Source: an uncultured Acetatifactor sp.
Lineage (GTDB): Bacteria; Bacillota; Clostridia; Lachnospirales; Lachnospiraceae
DNA length: 36,349 nucleotides
Reading direction: 5' to 3'
Assembly (NCBI GenBank): GCA_910585615.1
Contig: CAJUFO010000048.1
Coordinates: 1-36,349 of the forward strand
Of this stretch, positions 1 to 9,100 are shown in pieces. The notes under the pieces are model-generated. The model saw only the letters and a program-made list of their open reading frames with translations. It was not told the origin of the DNA and did not search any database. Numbering within the stretch: position 1 is the stretch's first letter; every line of letters begins with the position of its first letter. The translations under genes and the position numbers were made by a program.

Positions 1-49
1 AGGCGCTGGAGGCGATAAGGCCAACTGTGGGGCTATAGGCAGATGACGG

Positions 50-553
50 CTATCTGGCCGAATCCGGCTGCGGCACCAGGTGCTTCACAAATACGGCATC
101 CTGGTTTTTCGCCTTACAGCCCGGGGCGCTGATATATCCGTGCTTCTCATAGAAATGCGCCGCCGTGTCCGTCGTCAGGATGCTGGTGTAAATGCCGTTT
201 TTCAGGAAATGCTCTTCTGCAAGTGCAAGCAGCGCGCTGCCATGAGCCTGGTTCTTGTATTCATCAGCGACCCAGAACTCCCGTATGAACCCGCAGGTCT
301 CTTCGAAGAACCCGCTGGTGAATTTCAAGGGCTTGAACTGAATGAAACCAATGACATTTCCGCTTTCGGAAGTCCTGACAAAGGCAAGGTTGCCGCCATC
401 GGCATTCATCTCCCGGAACAGGCCGTCCCAATCGCGGATATGGAGTTCTAGTTCAGAGAAATATTGCTTGAATGCCGCCTGGAATAAGGAATCAGAGAAA
501 TCGGAAATTAAATTATCAGAATATCGTCCATCTTTATCCCTCGAATAAATCAT
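50..553 (-). CDS. GNAT family N-acetyltransferase
   Basis: A 167-residue single-domain GNAT protein, expected to move an acetyl group from acetyl-CoA to an amine on an unknown substrate in the cytoplasm. The acetyl-CoA loop is seen as QAHGSA at about residues 102-107, following a beta-strand IREFWVADEY. The C-terminal AAHFYEKHGY segment is the usual GNAT beta-6/alpha-4 region. The frame stays open upstream to an ATG at 598, but that start has no ribosome binding site and lies only a few bases after a candidate promoter. The ATG at 553 has GAGAGG at 561-566, seven bases away, so I prefer it. The gene sits alone at the window edge, opposite to its right-hand neighbours. The fold is fairly certain; the substrate is unknown. 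Confidence 0.85.
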   Translation of the reverse strand: MIYSRDKDGRYSDNLISDFSDSLFQAAFKQYFSELELHIRDWDGLFREMNADGGNLAFVRTSESGNVIGFIQFKPLKFTSGFFEETCGFIREFWVADEYKNQAHGSALLALAEEHFLKNGIYTSILTTDTAAHFYEKHGYISAPGCKAKNQDAVFVKHLVPQPDSAR

Positions 554-610
554 GCATAATCCTCTCGCTTTCTGGGTGGCAGTCTGTTTGGCTGCCATCC
601 CGTTTGATTC

Positions 611-637
611 AGTATATCATTCTTTTCAGAGTGTGAA
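611..637 (-). promoter_or_regulatory. Candidate promoter for the GNAT gene
   Basis: On the minus strand TTCACA (632-637) is followed after 15 bases by TATACT (611-616), which carries the TG of an extended -10 element. The spacing is short, but the extended -10 can offset this. Transcription would start near 604, which fits the downstream ATG at 553 better than the one at 598. Confidence 0.4.
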
Positions 638-724
638 CAGACACAAAATATTTTAGTAGTAAGGTAAAATCAAATATGATAATATGGACAGAGAGCATTC
701 CATGAAAGAAAAAAGGATCGCGGC

Positions 725-922
725 ATGGGCATCGCCAACTTCATTGACCAGGTCCTGGCCGCGGCGGACATGGCGGCGGAAAGCAGCGACATGGACGGCG
801 TGGCGCGTTACATAGAGAAGCATCTGCTATGCGGGAAAGGAAAAGCTTATGGGCTGTGGAAACGATTATCTGCGGGAAGAGCGCGAAGCGGAATTGCAGT
901 ATTGGCTCACAGGAGACTATGA
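725..922 (+). CDS. Small ORF overlapping the 5' end of the peptidase gene, unrecognised
   Basis: A 65-codon frame with a reasonable ribosome binding site (AAGGA about seven bases before the ATG). The first 35 or so residues, with ANFIDQVLAAADMAAESSD and then GVARYIEKHLL, look like genuine helical protein. The last 20 or so are arginine-rich and look like read-through of the peptidase gene in the wrong frame. It overlaps the start of the next ORF by 74 bases in a different frame. It could be a small translated protein, or the original N-terminus of the peptidase separated by a frameshift near 840-850. I do not recognise its family. Confidence 0.35.
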   Translation: MGIANFIDQVLAAADMAAESSDMDGVARYIEKHLLCGKGKAYGLWKRLSAGRARSGIAVLAHRRL

Positions 923-2045
923 TTCTTTTTGCGACCAAAAGAGGGAAATATATCTTGCGGCAGCAAAGGCAGGAGACTGTGCTTTTGGCGGCAGCGCCCC
1001 TGGGCACAGGCCTGGAAGGTACAGGAATGAACTGAAATATGCAGGCGATCTGGAGCTTGCATTTCTCATCGAAAAAGAGGAAAAGAAATTCCGGAGCGTC
1101 AGAAAGCAATTGCCCGCCCCCGAATATGCCAAATGGCTGCATGAGCTTATCCGCCTGCGCAATCGATATGCCCGGACTGCCGGTTTTGAGAACTATCTGG
1201 ACTATAGATACGCGCTTTGGGGGATTGGCGCGGATGTGCTTGCCAAAGTCGCCTCCCGGCAGCGCAAGGCAGAAAAGACGGACGGCTGTGAGCTGAAACG
1301 ATGGCTTGGAGAGGTATCCGCAGACCACAGACTTGCCGTGGAAAACCAAAGAATCCTTCTCAGGGAGGTGGATGAATGCTGGAACCTGAACCTAAGCGGG
1401 ATACAGATCCACGATGAAAATCTCCCTGCATTTTACATCGGCGCCTGCGTGCCGATGCACATCCCTGACGATGTGCATGTCTTGATCAACAAAAGGCCGG
1501 GATTGTCTGGTTTTTCCGTATTTCTGCATGAAATCGGCCATGGCTTCTACTATAGCAACATTGCCGTACCGGGCAGCAACGGGCGGAGGGAGCCCTTTAA
1601 CCTGATCATGGAGGAAACGGTTGCGCTGCTGTTCGAGAACCAGGTCTTTACGGATGGATTTTCAACCGAATTCCTGCACACTGACAGGGGCATGTGGCTT
1701 CCAAAGGCGGAATTCCAGCTGAATTACCTGTTGTGCTGCGCGGAATTCGAAGAAAGGATATATGGAAGGCCGACCACTGATTTCGGGGAAGAATGGAAAG
1801 CGGCATGGGCATTCGCGGGAGAGACGGAAGAGGCGGCAGGAGACGGATGGACAAAGCCCCATTTCTTCGTATCGAATCCGGGCTACTTCGCGGCGTACTT
1901 CATAGCCGGATTTCTGGCAAAAGAGATCTATCGATATGCGGACAGGGAGGGCAGGGACTTATTCGACTTTATCAGGAATGAGATATGCCGTCCCGGTACG
2001 GAGCTGGAATATGAGGTGCTTCTGGAAAAGGTTCTGAAATCGTGA
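849..2045 (+). CDS. HEXXH zinc metallopeptidase, M3-like
   Basis: A 398-residue soluble protein with a gluzincin zinc site. HEIGH is at residues 227-231 and a candidate third ligand glutamate is at 255/256 in the segment IMEET. Further on, residues near PGYFAAYFIAGFLAKEIY resemble the substrate-side helix of M3/M32 peptidases. It has no signal peptide, so an intracellular oligopeptidase is the likely role, hydrolysing short peptides. It is shorter than typical M3 oligoendopeptidases (about 550-700 residues), so either it belongs to a short branch or its N-terminus has been cut off. The ORF at 725-922 is a candidate missing piece. The ATG at 849 has AAAGG eight bases upstream. The zinc peptidase call is firm; the exact family is less so. 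Confidence 0.75.
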   Translation: MGCGNDYLREEREAELQYWLTGDYDSFCDQKREIYLAAAKAGDCAFGGSAPGHRPGRYRNELKYAGDLELAFLIEKEEKKFRSVRKQLPAPEYAKWLHELIRLRNRYARTAGFENYLDYRYALWGIGADVLAKVASRQRKAEKTDGCELKRWLGEVSADHRLAVENQRILLREVDECWNLNLSGIQIHDENLPAFYIGACVPMHIPDDVHVLINKRPGLSGFSVFLHEIGHGFYYSNIAVPGSNGRREPFNLIMEETVALLFENQVFTDGFSTEFLHTDRGMWLPKAEFQLNYLLCCAEFEERIYGRPTTDFGEEWKAAWAFAGETEEAAGDGWTKPHFFVSNPGYFAAYFIAGFLAKEIYRYADREGRDLFDFIRNEICRPGTELEYEVLLEKVLKS

Positions 2046-2050
2046 AATCA

Positions 2051-2094
2051 AGGCTGCCCGGCAACGGTAAAAAACACCCGCTGCTAGGCAGCCT
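2051..2094 (+). terminator. Possible terminator hairpin after the peptidase gene
   Basis: AGGCTGCC (2051-2058) pairs perfectly with GGCAGCCT (2087-2094) six bases after the peptidase stop codon. The loop is long (28 bases) and the downstream T-run is only three bases, so termination strength is doubtful. Confidence 0.4.
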
Positions 2095-2114
2095 TTCAAG
2101 ATTTGTGAAATCCA

Positions 2115-2145
2115 TGTAACCTTTTCCCACCCATAGGCCACTAAC
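2115..2145 (+). promoter_or_regulatory. Candidate ECF-type, possibly autoregulated promoter
   Basis: TGTAACCTTTT at 2115-2125 matches the usual -35 of Firmicute ECF promoters (TGAAAC/TGTAAC followed by a T-run). After 16-17 bases comes GCCACTAA (2137-2144), similar to the GCGTCTAA -10 type. It sits just upstream of an ECF sigma gene, the usual position for self-activation. Transcription would start near 2150, leaving an untranslated leader of about 75 bases before the TTG start at 2226. Confidence 0.5.
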
Positions 2146-2225
2146 AGATGTAAACAAACATGTTTGATATTTACAAGAGCAATTTTACAGGAGCAATTAG
2201 ACAACGGACAAAGGCGGTGAATATT

Positions 2226-2741
2226 TTGGATTCTCTGGAAATCAACCTGGTGAGACAGGCGCGAAACGGCGAAAGGGAAGCCATGGAACAGCTGTTCCTC
2301 ATGGAAAAGGAATATCTGTACAAAATGGCATTCCTGTACATGAAGAACAAGGAGGACAGCCTGGATATCGTCCAGGAATGCATCCTGCGCTGCATCGTAT
2401 CCATAAAAGGCCTGAAACAGCCTCAGTATTTCCGCACCTGGATGACCAGGATCCTGATTAACTGCGCCCATGAGGAATGGGCCAGGCGGGGAAAGTACGA
2501 CCTTGCGGAGGAAGAGGTATTCGCGGAGGAAGAAGCGTTCCCCCGGGAAGAGAAGATGGACCTGTACCAGGCAATCGACAGGCTGAACTTCCCTTATCGG
2601 GATATCATTATCCAGCACTATTTTGCGGGGAACAGGCTGAACGAGATTGCGCAGATGCTGAACATGCCCATAGGGACGGTGAAAGCGTACCATTCCCGGG
2701 CGAAGAGCAGGTTAAAATGTATGCTGGAAGCAGCACAGTGA
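2226..2741 (+). CDS. ECF-type RNA polymerase sigma factor
   Basis: A sigma-70 family factor of the extracytoplasmic-function class that redirects RNA polymerase to a stress regulon. Region 2 spans about residues 5-60 (LVRQARNGEREAMEQLF, then DSLDIVQE) and region 4 about residues 110-160, with the helix-turn-helix LNEIAQMLNMPIGTVKAYHS. The open frame begins at ATG 2160, but that codon has no ribosome binding site and lies only about ten bases after the predicted transcription start. TTG at 2226 follows AAGGCGGTGA (2211-2220) and gives a typical 171-residue ECF protein, so I chose it. The next gene is a DUF4179 membrane protein, the usual partner that restrains such sigma factors. The 3' end of the gene seeds a tandem repeat. 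Confidence 0.85.
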   Translation: MDSLEINLVRQARNGEREAMEQLFLMEKEYLYKMAFLYMKNKEDSLDIVQECILRCIVSIKGLKQPQYFRTWMTRILINCAHEEWARRGKYDLAEEEVFAEEEAFPREEKMDLYQAIDRLNFPYRDIIIQHYFAGNRLNEIAQMLNMPIGTVKAYHSRAKSRLKCMLEAAQ

Positions 2742-2848
2742 AAGGCAGGTTTAAGCACAGGCCGGAAACTGTAGAGTGAAAGGCAGGTTAAGATGCAGGC
2801 CGGAAGCTACATGGTGAAAGGCAGGCTAAAGTACAGGCCAGAACTGTG
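2700..2848 (+). repeat. 38-bp degenerate tandem repeat grown from the sigma gene 3' end
   Basis: Units start at 2700, 2738, 2776 and 2814, each 38 bases long until the last, which is slightly shorter. The intergenic copies share GTGAAAGGCAGG and then CAGGCC-GAA. The first unit (2700-2737) lies inside the sigma factor coding sequence and is more diverged (about 24 of 38 positions match the second copy). The stop codon TGA falls at the start of unit two. A fifth unit may begin with GTGAAAAG near 2847. Confidence 0.75.
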
Positions 2849-2906
2849 AAAAGAAAGTTGAGGAGAAGCGATTCTCAAAAAATCGGATGTTTGTTGGAGG
2901 TATGAT

Positions 2907-4187
2907 ATGACAGAAAATAAGGTTTGGAATGAGATGGAGGTTCCCATGGAGCTGGATAGCGTAATCATAGATGCAGTAGGAGAAGGGCATAAAAGGCTTA
3001 TGAGGAGACAGCAGAAAAGGCGTTTGAGGGCGGCTGGGCTTTCCATGGCCATGGCAGCGGCCTGCTTCCTGGCGGTAGTCGTGGGATTCGTCAACCCCGT
3101 GGTGGCAAAGGCGTACAGCAGCATCCCCGTCATCGGGAATATTTTCGCCTACCTTTATGACACCGCGGAATCCGACATTCCCTACGCACAGGTGGGGGAG
3201 GCCGCGGTGCAGGTAAAGGAACAGGAAGAGGCAAAGCAGGGACAGGGGAGCCAGGGGCAGGCGAACCAGCCAAATCAGGGGTATCAAGGGCAAGAAAGCC
3301 AGGGACAGGAAAACCAGCCAGATCAGGGGAATCCAGAGCAGCAGGCAGGCCCTGCCGCCGGAGCGGAGGCAGAGGCAGAAGACCCGGTGCAGATAGCCAT
3401 AAAAGAATATTTCTGCGACGGATACAGCCTCTACCTGTCCTTTGAGGTGACCAGCGAAGAGCCTCTTATGGAGGGCGTGGCGGACATAGCGGGCAAGGAA
3501 GGGGTGGTTTTCCTGTATGCTGCGGAAAACATCACCACTGATGCCGGGGAACACTTTAGGATTGGAGCCGGCAGCTTAAGCATAAAAGGGATATTTGCGG
3601 ATGAACATACGTTTGTGGGAATCGCCAGAAGCGAAGGCACTTTGGGCGAATGTCCTCTGACAGACGGAATGATTTATGAAATGGAGTCTGCGCATATGAG
3701 AGTATTCGCTGAAGAGACGGAAACGGTCATTAAGGGCGATTGGAAGGTCTCGACAGAGATTACCTGTACCAGGGAAAGCCTGAAGACAGAGAGCCTTGAG
3801 AAGATCATCGGCGGCGACTGCGTATTGAAAGAAGTGGCAGTACAGCCCTATGAGATCCAGGTAGTGATAGAGGAACCGAAAGGGATGTCACTGACAGATA
3901 ACTATTTTATAGTAGTATTCGATGACAGAGGAAGACGCCTGGACTCCGCATCACAAACCTGCAACATACATGTGGAAGAAAGTGAGAAGCGCCTGGACAT
4001 GTGGATGTTCCAGAAGCCCGCAGACGCGGAAAAAGTCACCGTCTTCGCCCTGGACGAACTGAAGTGGATGGACGAATGGAAGGGATATCTGTACGGCGAT
4101 GAGCCCTGGAGCAGGGAACAGATGATAGAATTCTTAAAGGAGAACTGCTTCACCTATGGGGAAGTGGAGCTGCCCCAAAGCAACTGA
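2907..4187 (+). CDS. DUF4179 membrane protein, likely anti-sigma factor
   Basis: A 426-residue protein with a cytoplasmic N-terminus (about 1-41), one transmembrane helix (about 42-62) and a long extracytoplasmic part. The sequence after the helix, NPVVAKAYSSIPVIGNIFAYL, is the hallmark of DUF4179 proteins encoded beside ECF sigma genes. The inferred role is to hold the sigma factor of the preceding gene at the membrane until an envelope signal arrives. Residues 105-160 form a glutamine/glycine-rich linker with two 16-residue repeats (115-130 and 131-146, encoded by 48-bp direct repeats at 3249 and 3297). The rest is a beta-rich domain resembling DUF5643. The start follows GGAGG with good spacing. 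The signal sensed is unknown. Confidence 0.8.
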   Translation: MTENKVWNEMEVPMELDSVIIDAVGEGHKRLMRRQQKRRLRAAGLSMAMAAACFLAVVVGFVNPVVAKAYSSIPVIGNIFAYLYDTAESDIPYAQVGEAAVQVKEQEEAKQGQGSQGQANQPNQGYQGQESQGQENQPDQGNPEQQAGPAAGAEAEAEDPVQIAIKEYFCDGYSLYLSFEVTSEEPLMEGVADIAGKEGVVFLYAAENITTDAGEHFRIGAGSLSIKGIFADEHTFVGIARSEGTLGECPLTDGMIYEMESAHMRVFAEETETVIKGDWKVSTEITCTRESLKTESLEKIIGGDCVLKEVAVQPYEIQVVIEEPKGMSLTDNYFIVVFDDRGRRLDSASQTCNIHVEESEKRLDMWMFQKPADAEKVTVFALDELKWMDEWKGYLYGDEPWSREQMIEFLKENCFTYGEVELPQSN

Positions 4188-4217
4188 CTAAGGCAGGCAA
4201 AATTTCATAGGCATTGA

Positions 4218-4231
4218 CAGACCCTGGTCTG
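4218..4231. other. Small inverted repeat
   Basis: CAGACC CT GGTCTG is a perfect 6-bp inverted repeat in the gap between the DUF4179 gene and the methyltransferase promoter. It may be a regulator site or just part of the 3' untranslated region. Confidence 0.25.
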
Positions 4232-4237
4232 ACACAT

Positions 4238-4268
4238 TTCGGCAGCCGCCTGTTTTGCGGCTGCCGAA
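4238..4268 (+). terminator. Strong hairpin, likely end of the sigma/DUF4179 unit
   Basis: A perfect 12-bp GC-rich stem (TTCGGCAGCCGC at 4238-4249 with its complement at 4257-4268) and a 7-base loop rich in T. It lies about 50 bases after the DUF4179 stop. There is no T-run after it on either strand, so it may end or stabilise transcripts rather than act as a classic intrinsic terminator. Confidence 0.5.
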
Positions 4269-4320
4269 GCCTATGTATGGCAGCCTACAGCAACAGAAGC
4301 GGCGAAGCGGCAATATAAGA

Positions 4321-4349
4321 TTGTGAAGCGCAGGAAATTATGGTACAAT
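4321..4349 (+). promoter_or_regulatory. Sigma-A type promoter for the methyltransferase gene
   Basis: TTGTGA (4321-4326), exactly 17 bases, then TACAAT (4344-4349). Transcription would start near 4356, about 20 bases before the ATG at 4379. This also rules out the upstream in-frame ATG at 4340. Confidence 0.6.
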
Positions 4350-4378
4350 GGGAGAGCCGAAGCAAAGGAGGAGAAAGG

Positions 4379-5227
4379 ATGAATACTATTTGGTCAGAGC
4401 ATGTGCAGGGAACCATGACGCTGTACCTCAGCAGAAAGCTGAGATTTGACGATATGTTCTTCGAGCAGTATAAAGACGTGTTCGACCTGGACCGGAACGC
4501 CAAGCTGCGCATTTTGGAGATTGGCTGCGGCCCGGGAGCGCTTGCGGAGGCCATGCACAGATGGTATCCCAAGGCGCATGTCACCGCAATCGACAGGGAC
4601 AGCAATTTCATATCCTTTGCGAAAGAGAACATCAAAGGCATCGATTTCATGGAGGGCGATGCCACGCATCTCCCCTTTGAGGACAATACGTTTGACGTCA
4701 CCATCTCGAACACGGTCCAGGAGCATGTTGAGCCCACTGCCTTTTGGGGCGAGCAGAGGCGGGTGCTGAGACCAGGCGGGGTATGCCTGTGCCTGTCCGC
4801 GCGAAAAGGGCTTCACTGCACCGCGCCATGCCTGGCCCCCACAGAAGAAGAAAAAGCCTTTTGGGAGAGCATTCCGCAGCAGGAAGACAATCTGGAGAAG
4901 CTCAGCGTCTGCAGATTCCCAAAGTCGGAGTCCGAAATCCCCGCGTCCATGGAGGAGAATGGTTTTACAAACGTGACCACCGGATATGCAATCATCGACC
5001 TCACTCCGGATGCGCCCAAGTATTCCGCAAAGATGGCAGAGCTGATGATTGAGGCGATGCGCCAGAATGATTTAGAGGCCATCCAATCCACCCGCTCCGA
5101 CCATGCCAGGGAGATGATATCCGTGATTGATTCCAAATATGAGGAACGGATTCGGCTGTACAGGGAGGGGATAAAGCAGTGGGACACATCTGTTTCCGTA
5201 ACGATGATCGTCCGCGGCATGAAGTGA
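4379..5227 (+). CDS. Class I SAM-dependent methyltransferase
   Basis: A 282-residue Rossmann-fold methyltransferase of the Methyltransf_11 type. SAM motif I is ILEIGCGPGALAEAM (about residues 45-59), with the acidic D of the next strand in AIDRDS. Motif II/III follow as GDATHLPFEDNTFDVTISN and the post-motif is EQRRVLRPGG. The substrate is unknown; the C-terminal 120 residues have no motif I can name. The frame is open from ATG 4340, but ATG 4379 is preceded by AAAGGAGG and lies after the mapped promoter, so it is the real start. It has its own promoter and is followed by an opposing gene, so it is probably monocistronic. Confidence 0.85.
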   Translation: MNTIWSEHVQGTMTLYLSRKLRFDDMFFEQYKDVFDLDRNAKLRILEIGCGPGALAEAMHRWYPKAHVTAIDRDSNFISFAKENIKGIDFMEGDATHLPFEDNTFDVTISNTVQEHVEPTAFWGEQRRVLRPGGVCLCLSARKGLHCTAPCLAPTEEEKAFWESIPQQEDNLEKLSVCRFPKSESEIPASMEENGFTNVTTGYAIIDLTPDAPKYSAKMAELMIEAMRQNDLEAIQSTRSDHAREMISVIDSKYEERIRLYREGIKQWDTSVSVTMIVRGMK

Positions 5228-5381
5228 TGGCAGCTCCGACGGTTCTGGCGTCCTGCCATATGCGGCCGCACTTTTGGCTATTGCGGCCATAGGATTGGGA
5301 CATCCCGGCTCTGGGGGAAGCTGAGCCATGGAGGAGCATCCCCGCTCCCTGGGGGCTGATACCGGGAGTCCCGGGACATAA

Positions 5382-5897
5382 TCATCCGGACTGTCTGCCG
5401 GGGACAGCGAAGATTGCCCCATCCGGAGGATGATAGGTGAACGCCATAAAGCAGGCAAAGAGCAAGCCCACCAGCCCCCACAGGACAGGGGCACAGCCTT
5501 TCAGCCTGCAGGACAGCGTAAACCGGTAGGCAAGCAGGAACGCCACCAGCGTGCTCAGGAGAAAGTCCGCTATATCCAAGACAAAGAAATCCCTGCCAAG
5601 CACAAAGGTATAAGCATAATAAAAGACAGGAACCAGCAATGTGCCCACCAGGATACCAAAGCCCAGCGATGGCACGATACAGGGAAAGCCGCCCCGGAAC
5701 CTGACGATCATGACAAGGGAATACAGCACCATGGGGAAGAACACCAGCTTCATATGCTCCCAGATGGATTCGCTGACCGGCACAAAAAGGCCCGCCACAG
5801 GATTCCGCCCGGTCCAGTCATATAGAAAATGGGCCAGGGTCCCTGCGACCAGCACGAAAAGGATTCCGATTATGGTATAGCGCTTCAATAGTCTCAT
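5382..5897 (-). CDS. DUF6512 family integral membrane protein
   Basis: A 171-residue hydrophobic protein with about five transmembrane segments. The N-terminal pattern (first helix IIGILFVLVAGTLAHFLYDW, then NPVAGLFVPVSESIWEHMKL) is typical of the DUF6512 family found in Clostridia, whose function is not known. The frame extends 49 codons upstream to 6044, but that stretch is not membrane-like and has no ribosome binding site. ATG 5897 has GGGAGGTG seven bases before it. It is transcribed away from the EndoQ-helicase gene across a 243-base divergent gap in which I see no convincing promoter for either side. Confidence 0.75.
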   Translation of the reverse strand: MRLLKRYTIIGILFVLVAGTLAHFLYDWTGRNPVAGLFVPVSESIWEHMKLVFFPMVLYSLVMIVRFRGGFPCIVPSLGFGILVGTLLVPVFYYAYTFVLGRDFFVLDIADFLLSTLVAFLLAYRFTLSCRLKGCAPVLWGLVGLLFACFMAFTYHPPDGAIFAVPGRQSG

Positions 5898-6140
5898 AAA
5901 AAACACCTCCCGAAAAGTATATGCAATACAAAAGAAGCTATGCGAATGAATCCGGCGGCAATCGCTTCCGGAATCCATGAAACCATGAAATTTCGTTATG
6001 GTTGAAGCCTGATGGTTTTGTGGTAAGGTAAACTTAGGAAACATGATGCGGCGGATGACAATTGAGGATAGCTGCGACTAACTGGCGGTAGGTGCCATCC
6101 ACCCAAAACCTGCCTGTCAGGCGGCAGAATGTGAGGAGAA

Positions 6141-9100
6141 ATGTACATAGGAGATTTACATATCCACTCCAGATACTCCAGGGCTACCAGCAAAGACTGT
6201 ACCCCGGAGCATCTGGATTTGTGGGCCAGGAAAAAAGGGATTCATATCGTGGGCACAGGGGACTTCACCCATCCGGCCTGGCGGGAGGAGCTGAAAGAGA
6301 AGCTGGAACCGGCGGAGGACGGCCTGTACGTGCTGAAAAAGGAATACCGAATCGGGGGAGCGGGGGAGAGCGGCATGCAGCCCCGCTTCGTGGTCACCGG
6401 GGAGATCAGCTCCATCTATAAAAAGGGAGACCGGGTGCGCAAAGTCCACAGCCTCTTGCTCCTGCCTGGCCTGGAGGCCGCGGAGGCACTGGCCAGGCGG
6501 CTGGAGCTGATTGGGAACATCCATTCTGACGGTCGGCCCATCCTGGGGATTCCCTGCAGGGATCTGCTGGAAATCATGCTGGAGACCTGCCCGGAGGGAA
6601 TCTATGTGCCCGCCCACATCTGGACGCCCCATTTCTCCCTGTTCGGGGCCTTTTCGGGCTTCGAGACAATAGAAGAGTGCTTCGAAGACCTGACGCCCCA
6701 TATCCATGCCCTGGAGACAGGGCTTTCCTCCGACCCGCCCATGAACTGGCGGGTGGCCGCGCTGGACAGATTCCACCTGATATCCAACTCCGATGCCCAT
6801 TCCCCGGCCAAGCTGGGCAGGGAGGCCAATCTCTTCGACATGGAGCTCTCTTTCCAGGGGCTGGCAGGGGCTGTCCAGGAGGGGAAAGGCCTGGAGGGCA
6901 CCATCGAATTCTTCCCGGAGGAGGGAAAGTACCATTTTGACGGGCACAGGAAATGCGGGCTGTGCATCAGCCCTCAGGAGACGGCCAAGTACGGTGGGAG
7001 ATGTCCTGTGTGTGGGAAGAAGATTACCATAGGCGTTCTGAACCGGATAGAACAACTGGCGGACGCGGACAGGGAGGAGGGCTTCGTCCTGCCCGCGGGG
7101 CGGCCTTTCGAGAGCCTGGTGCCGCTGCCCGAGGTAATCGGGGCTTCTATGGGGATTTCCGCCGCAGGGAAAAAGGCCATGGAGACCTATGAGCAGATGA
7201 TAGGGGGCCTGGGGCCGGAGTTCGCCATCCTGCGGGAGGTTCCGGTGGAGGACATCCGCAAGGCGGCAGGGCCCCTGGTGGCTGAGGGAATCAGGCGGCT
7301 GCGGGAGGGAAAGGTGGAGCGCACGCCGGGCTTTGACGGGGAGTATGGAAAGATTGGGCTGCTGAGCCCGGAGGACATCAGCAGCCTGGAGGGGCAGATG
7401 TCATTCTTTACCGCCCAGGAGCTACGGGCCATGGAGAAAAGGCATCAGGAGCGGAACCCCGAAACGGATAAGGCCCACAAAGGTTCGGATATGGGAGAGC
7501 GGGCAGGAGGCAAGCGGCATCGGGAAATGCCAGAGGAGACGGATGCCTCTGGCAGGCAGGATTCAGAACTGCCAGGAGAGGCAGCCGGCCCAGGCGATTC
7601 AAAAGCAAAAGCAGAAGCAGGCAGCCGGCCTGCCGGTCTCAATTCCTGTCAGCAGGAGGCCGTGGAGCGGATAGCGCCCAGTGTGGCAGTCATCGCCGGG
7701 CCGGGCGCGGGCAAGACCAGGACATTGATTGCCAGGCTGCGTCATCTTCTGGAGAAACGAGGAATCGCCCCGGAGGAAATCACGGCGGTGACATTCACCA
7801 ACAAAGCGGCAGAGGAGCTGCGGGCCAGGATGGAAGCCGAATCCGCCGTCAGGGAGGGCCAGCCGGGTCCACTTTCCGGGAACCGCAAGGGCAGGAGGGC
7901 AACGGACATACAGATTGGCACTTTCCACGCCATCTGCAGCCGCTTCCTGCAGGAGTCGGGGCTTTCCTTTGTGGTGGCGGACGAGGGCCTGCAGATGGAG
8001 CTTGCACAGAGAGCGCTCCGGGAATTTGACGGCAAAGAATCCCCGGGGAAATTCCTGCAGGAGCTGTCAAAGGAGAAGAATGGCCTGTATGATGACAGCG
8101 AGCCCGCTGACCGAAAGAATCCACACATATACGAATACTATCAAAAGCTGCTCCGCCAGGCCGGGGCGCTGGACTATGACGACCTTTTGCTGGAAACCCT
8201 GCGTCTCCTGGGAGAGCTGCCAGAGGAAGCGCCGGAACGTCGCTGTTTCTCCTATCTGCTCGTCGACGAGTTCCAGGACATCAACCCGCTCCAGTACCGC
8301 CTGGTAAGAGAATGGAGCCGGGGCGGCAAAGAGCTCTTCGTCATCGGGGATCCGGATCAGTCCATCTACGGCTTCCGCGGCTGCGACCCGAAAGTCTTCT
8401 CCAGGCTGGGGGGAGAGCGCCCGGACCTTGTGCCCATCCGCCTGGAGGAAAACTACCGTTCTGCCCCGCCCATCCTGAACGCCGCCCTTGGGCTGATCTC
8501 CCACAACCCAGGCCAGCCGCGAAGGATGAAAGCCATGGCGGGACATGCGGAGCGTCCCGCGCCACCTGTGCGCATCGTCTCCGCGGAAGATGAGCGCAGA
8601 GAGGCGATTTTCGTAGCCAAGGAAATCACCCGCCAAATTGGCGGCATCGATATGCTGGACACCGATAGGAACAGCGCTGGGGAGAACCGTGCGGTGAGGG
8701 GATTTTCCGATATGGCAGTGCTCTACCGAACCCACAGGCAGGCGGCTCTCCTGGAAAAATGCCTCAGACAGGAGGGAATCCCCTATGTGGTGGCAGGGCG
8801 GGAGGACTTCCTGCGGGAGCGTGAGGTGCGGGCAGCCCTGTACTTTTTCCGCCACGTCCTGTATCCCGGCGAAGAAGCATCTGAGGCGCTCTGCCACAGG
8901 CTCCTGAACCCGGCTCTGGGAGAGGGCCGGGAGGAGAGGATTGGTCTGCTTGTGGAAAAATACCGCAAAAAGGTGAGGAAATCCCGCCCTGTAAAGCTTC
9001 TGGAGGAGTGGAGCGGGGACGTGCGGCCCGAGAATCCGGACAATATGAAAAAACTGACAGATATGTCAGTCCTTTACCCCACCATGGAGGGCTTTCTCCA

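Noticed and set aside
2700..2848. CRISPR-like array
   Set aside because: The units are directly adjacent with no spacers and share sequence with the sigma gene end, so this is a tandem repeat.
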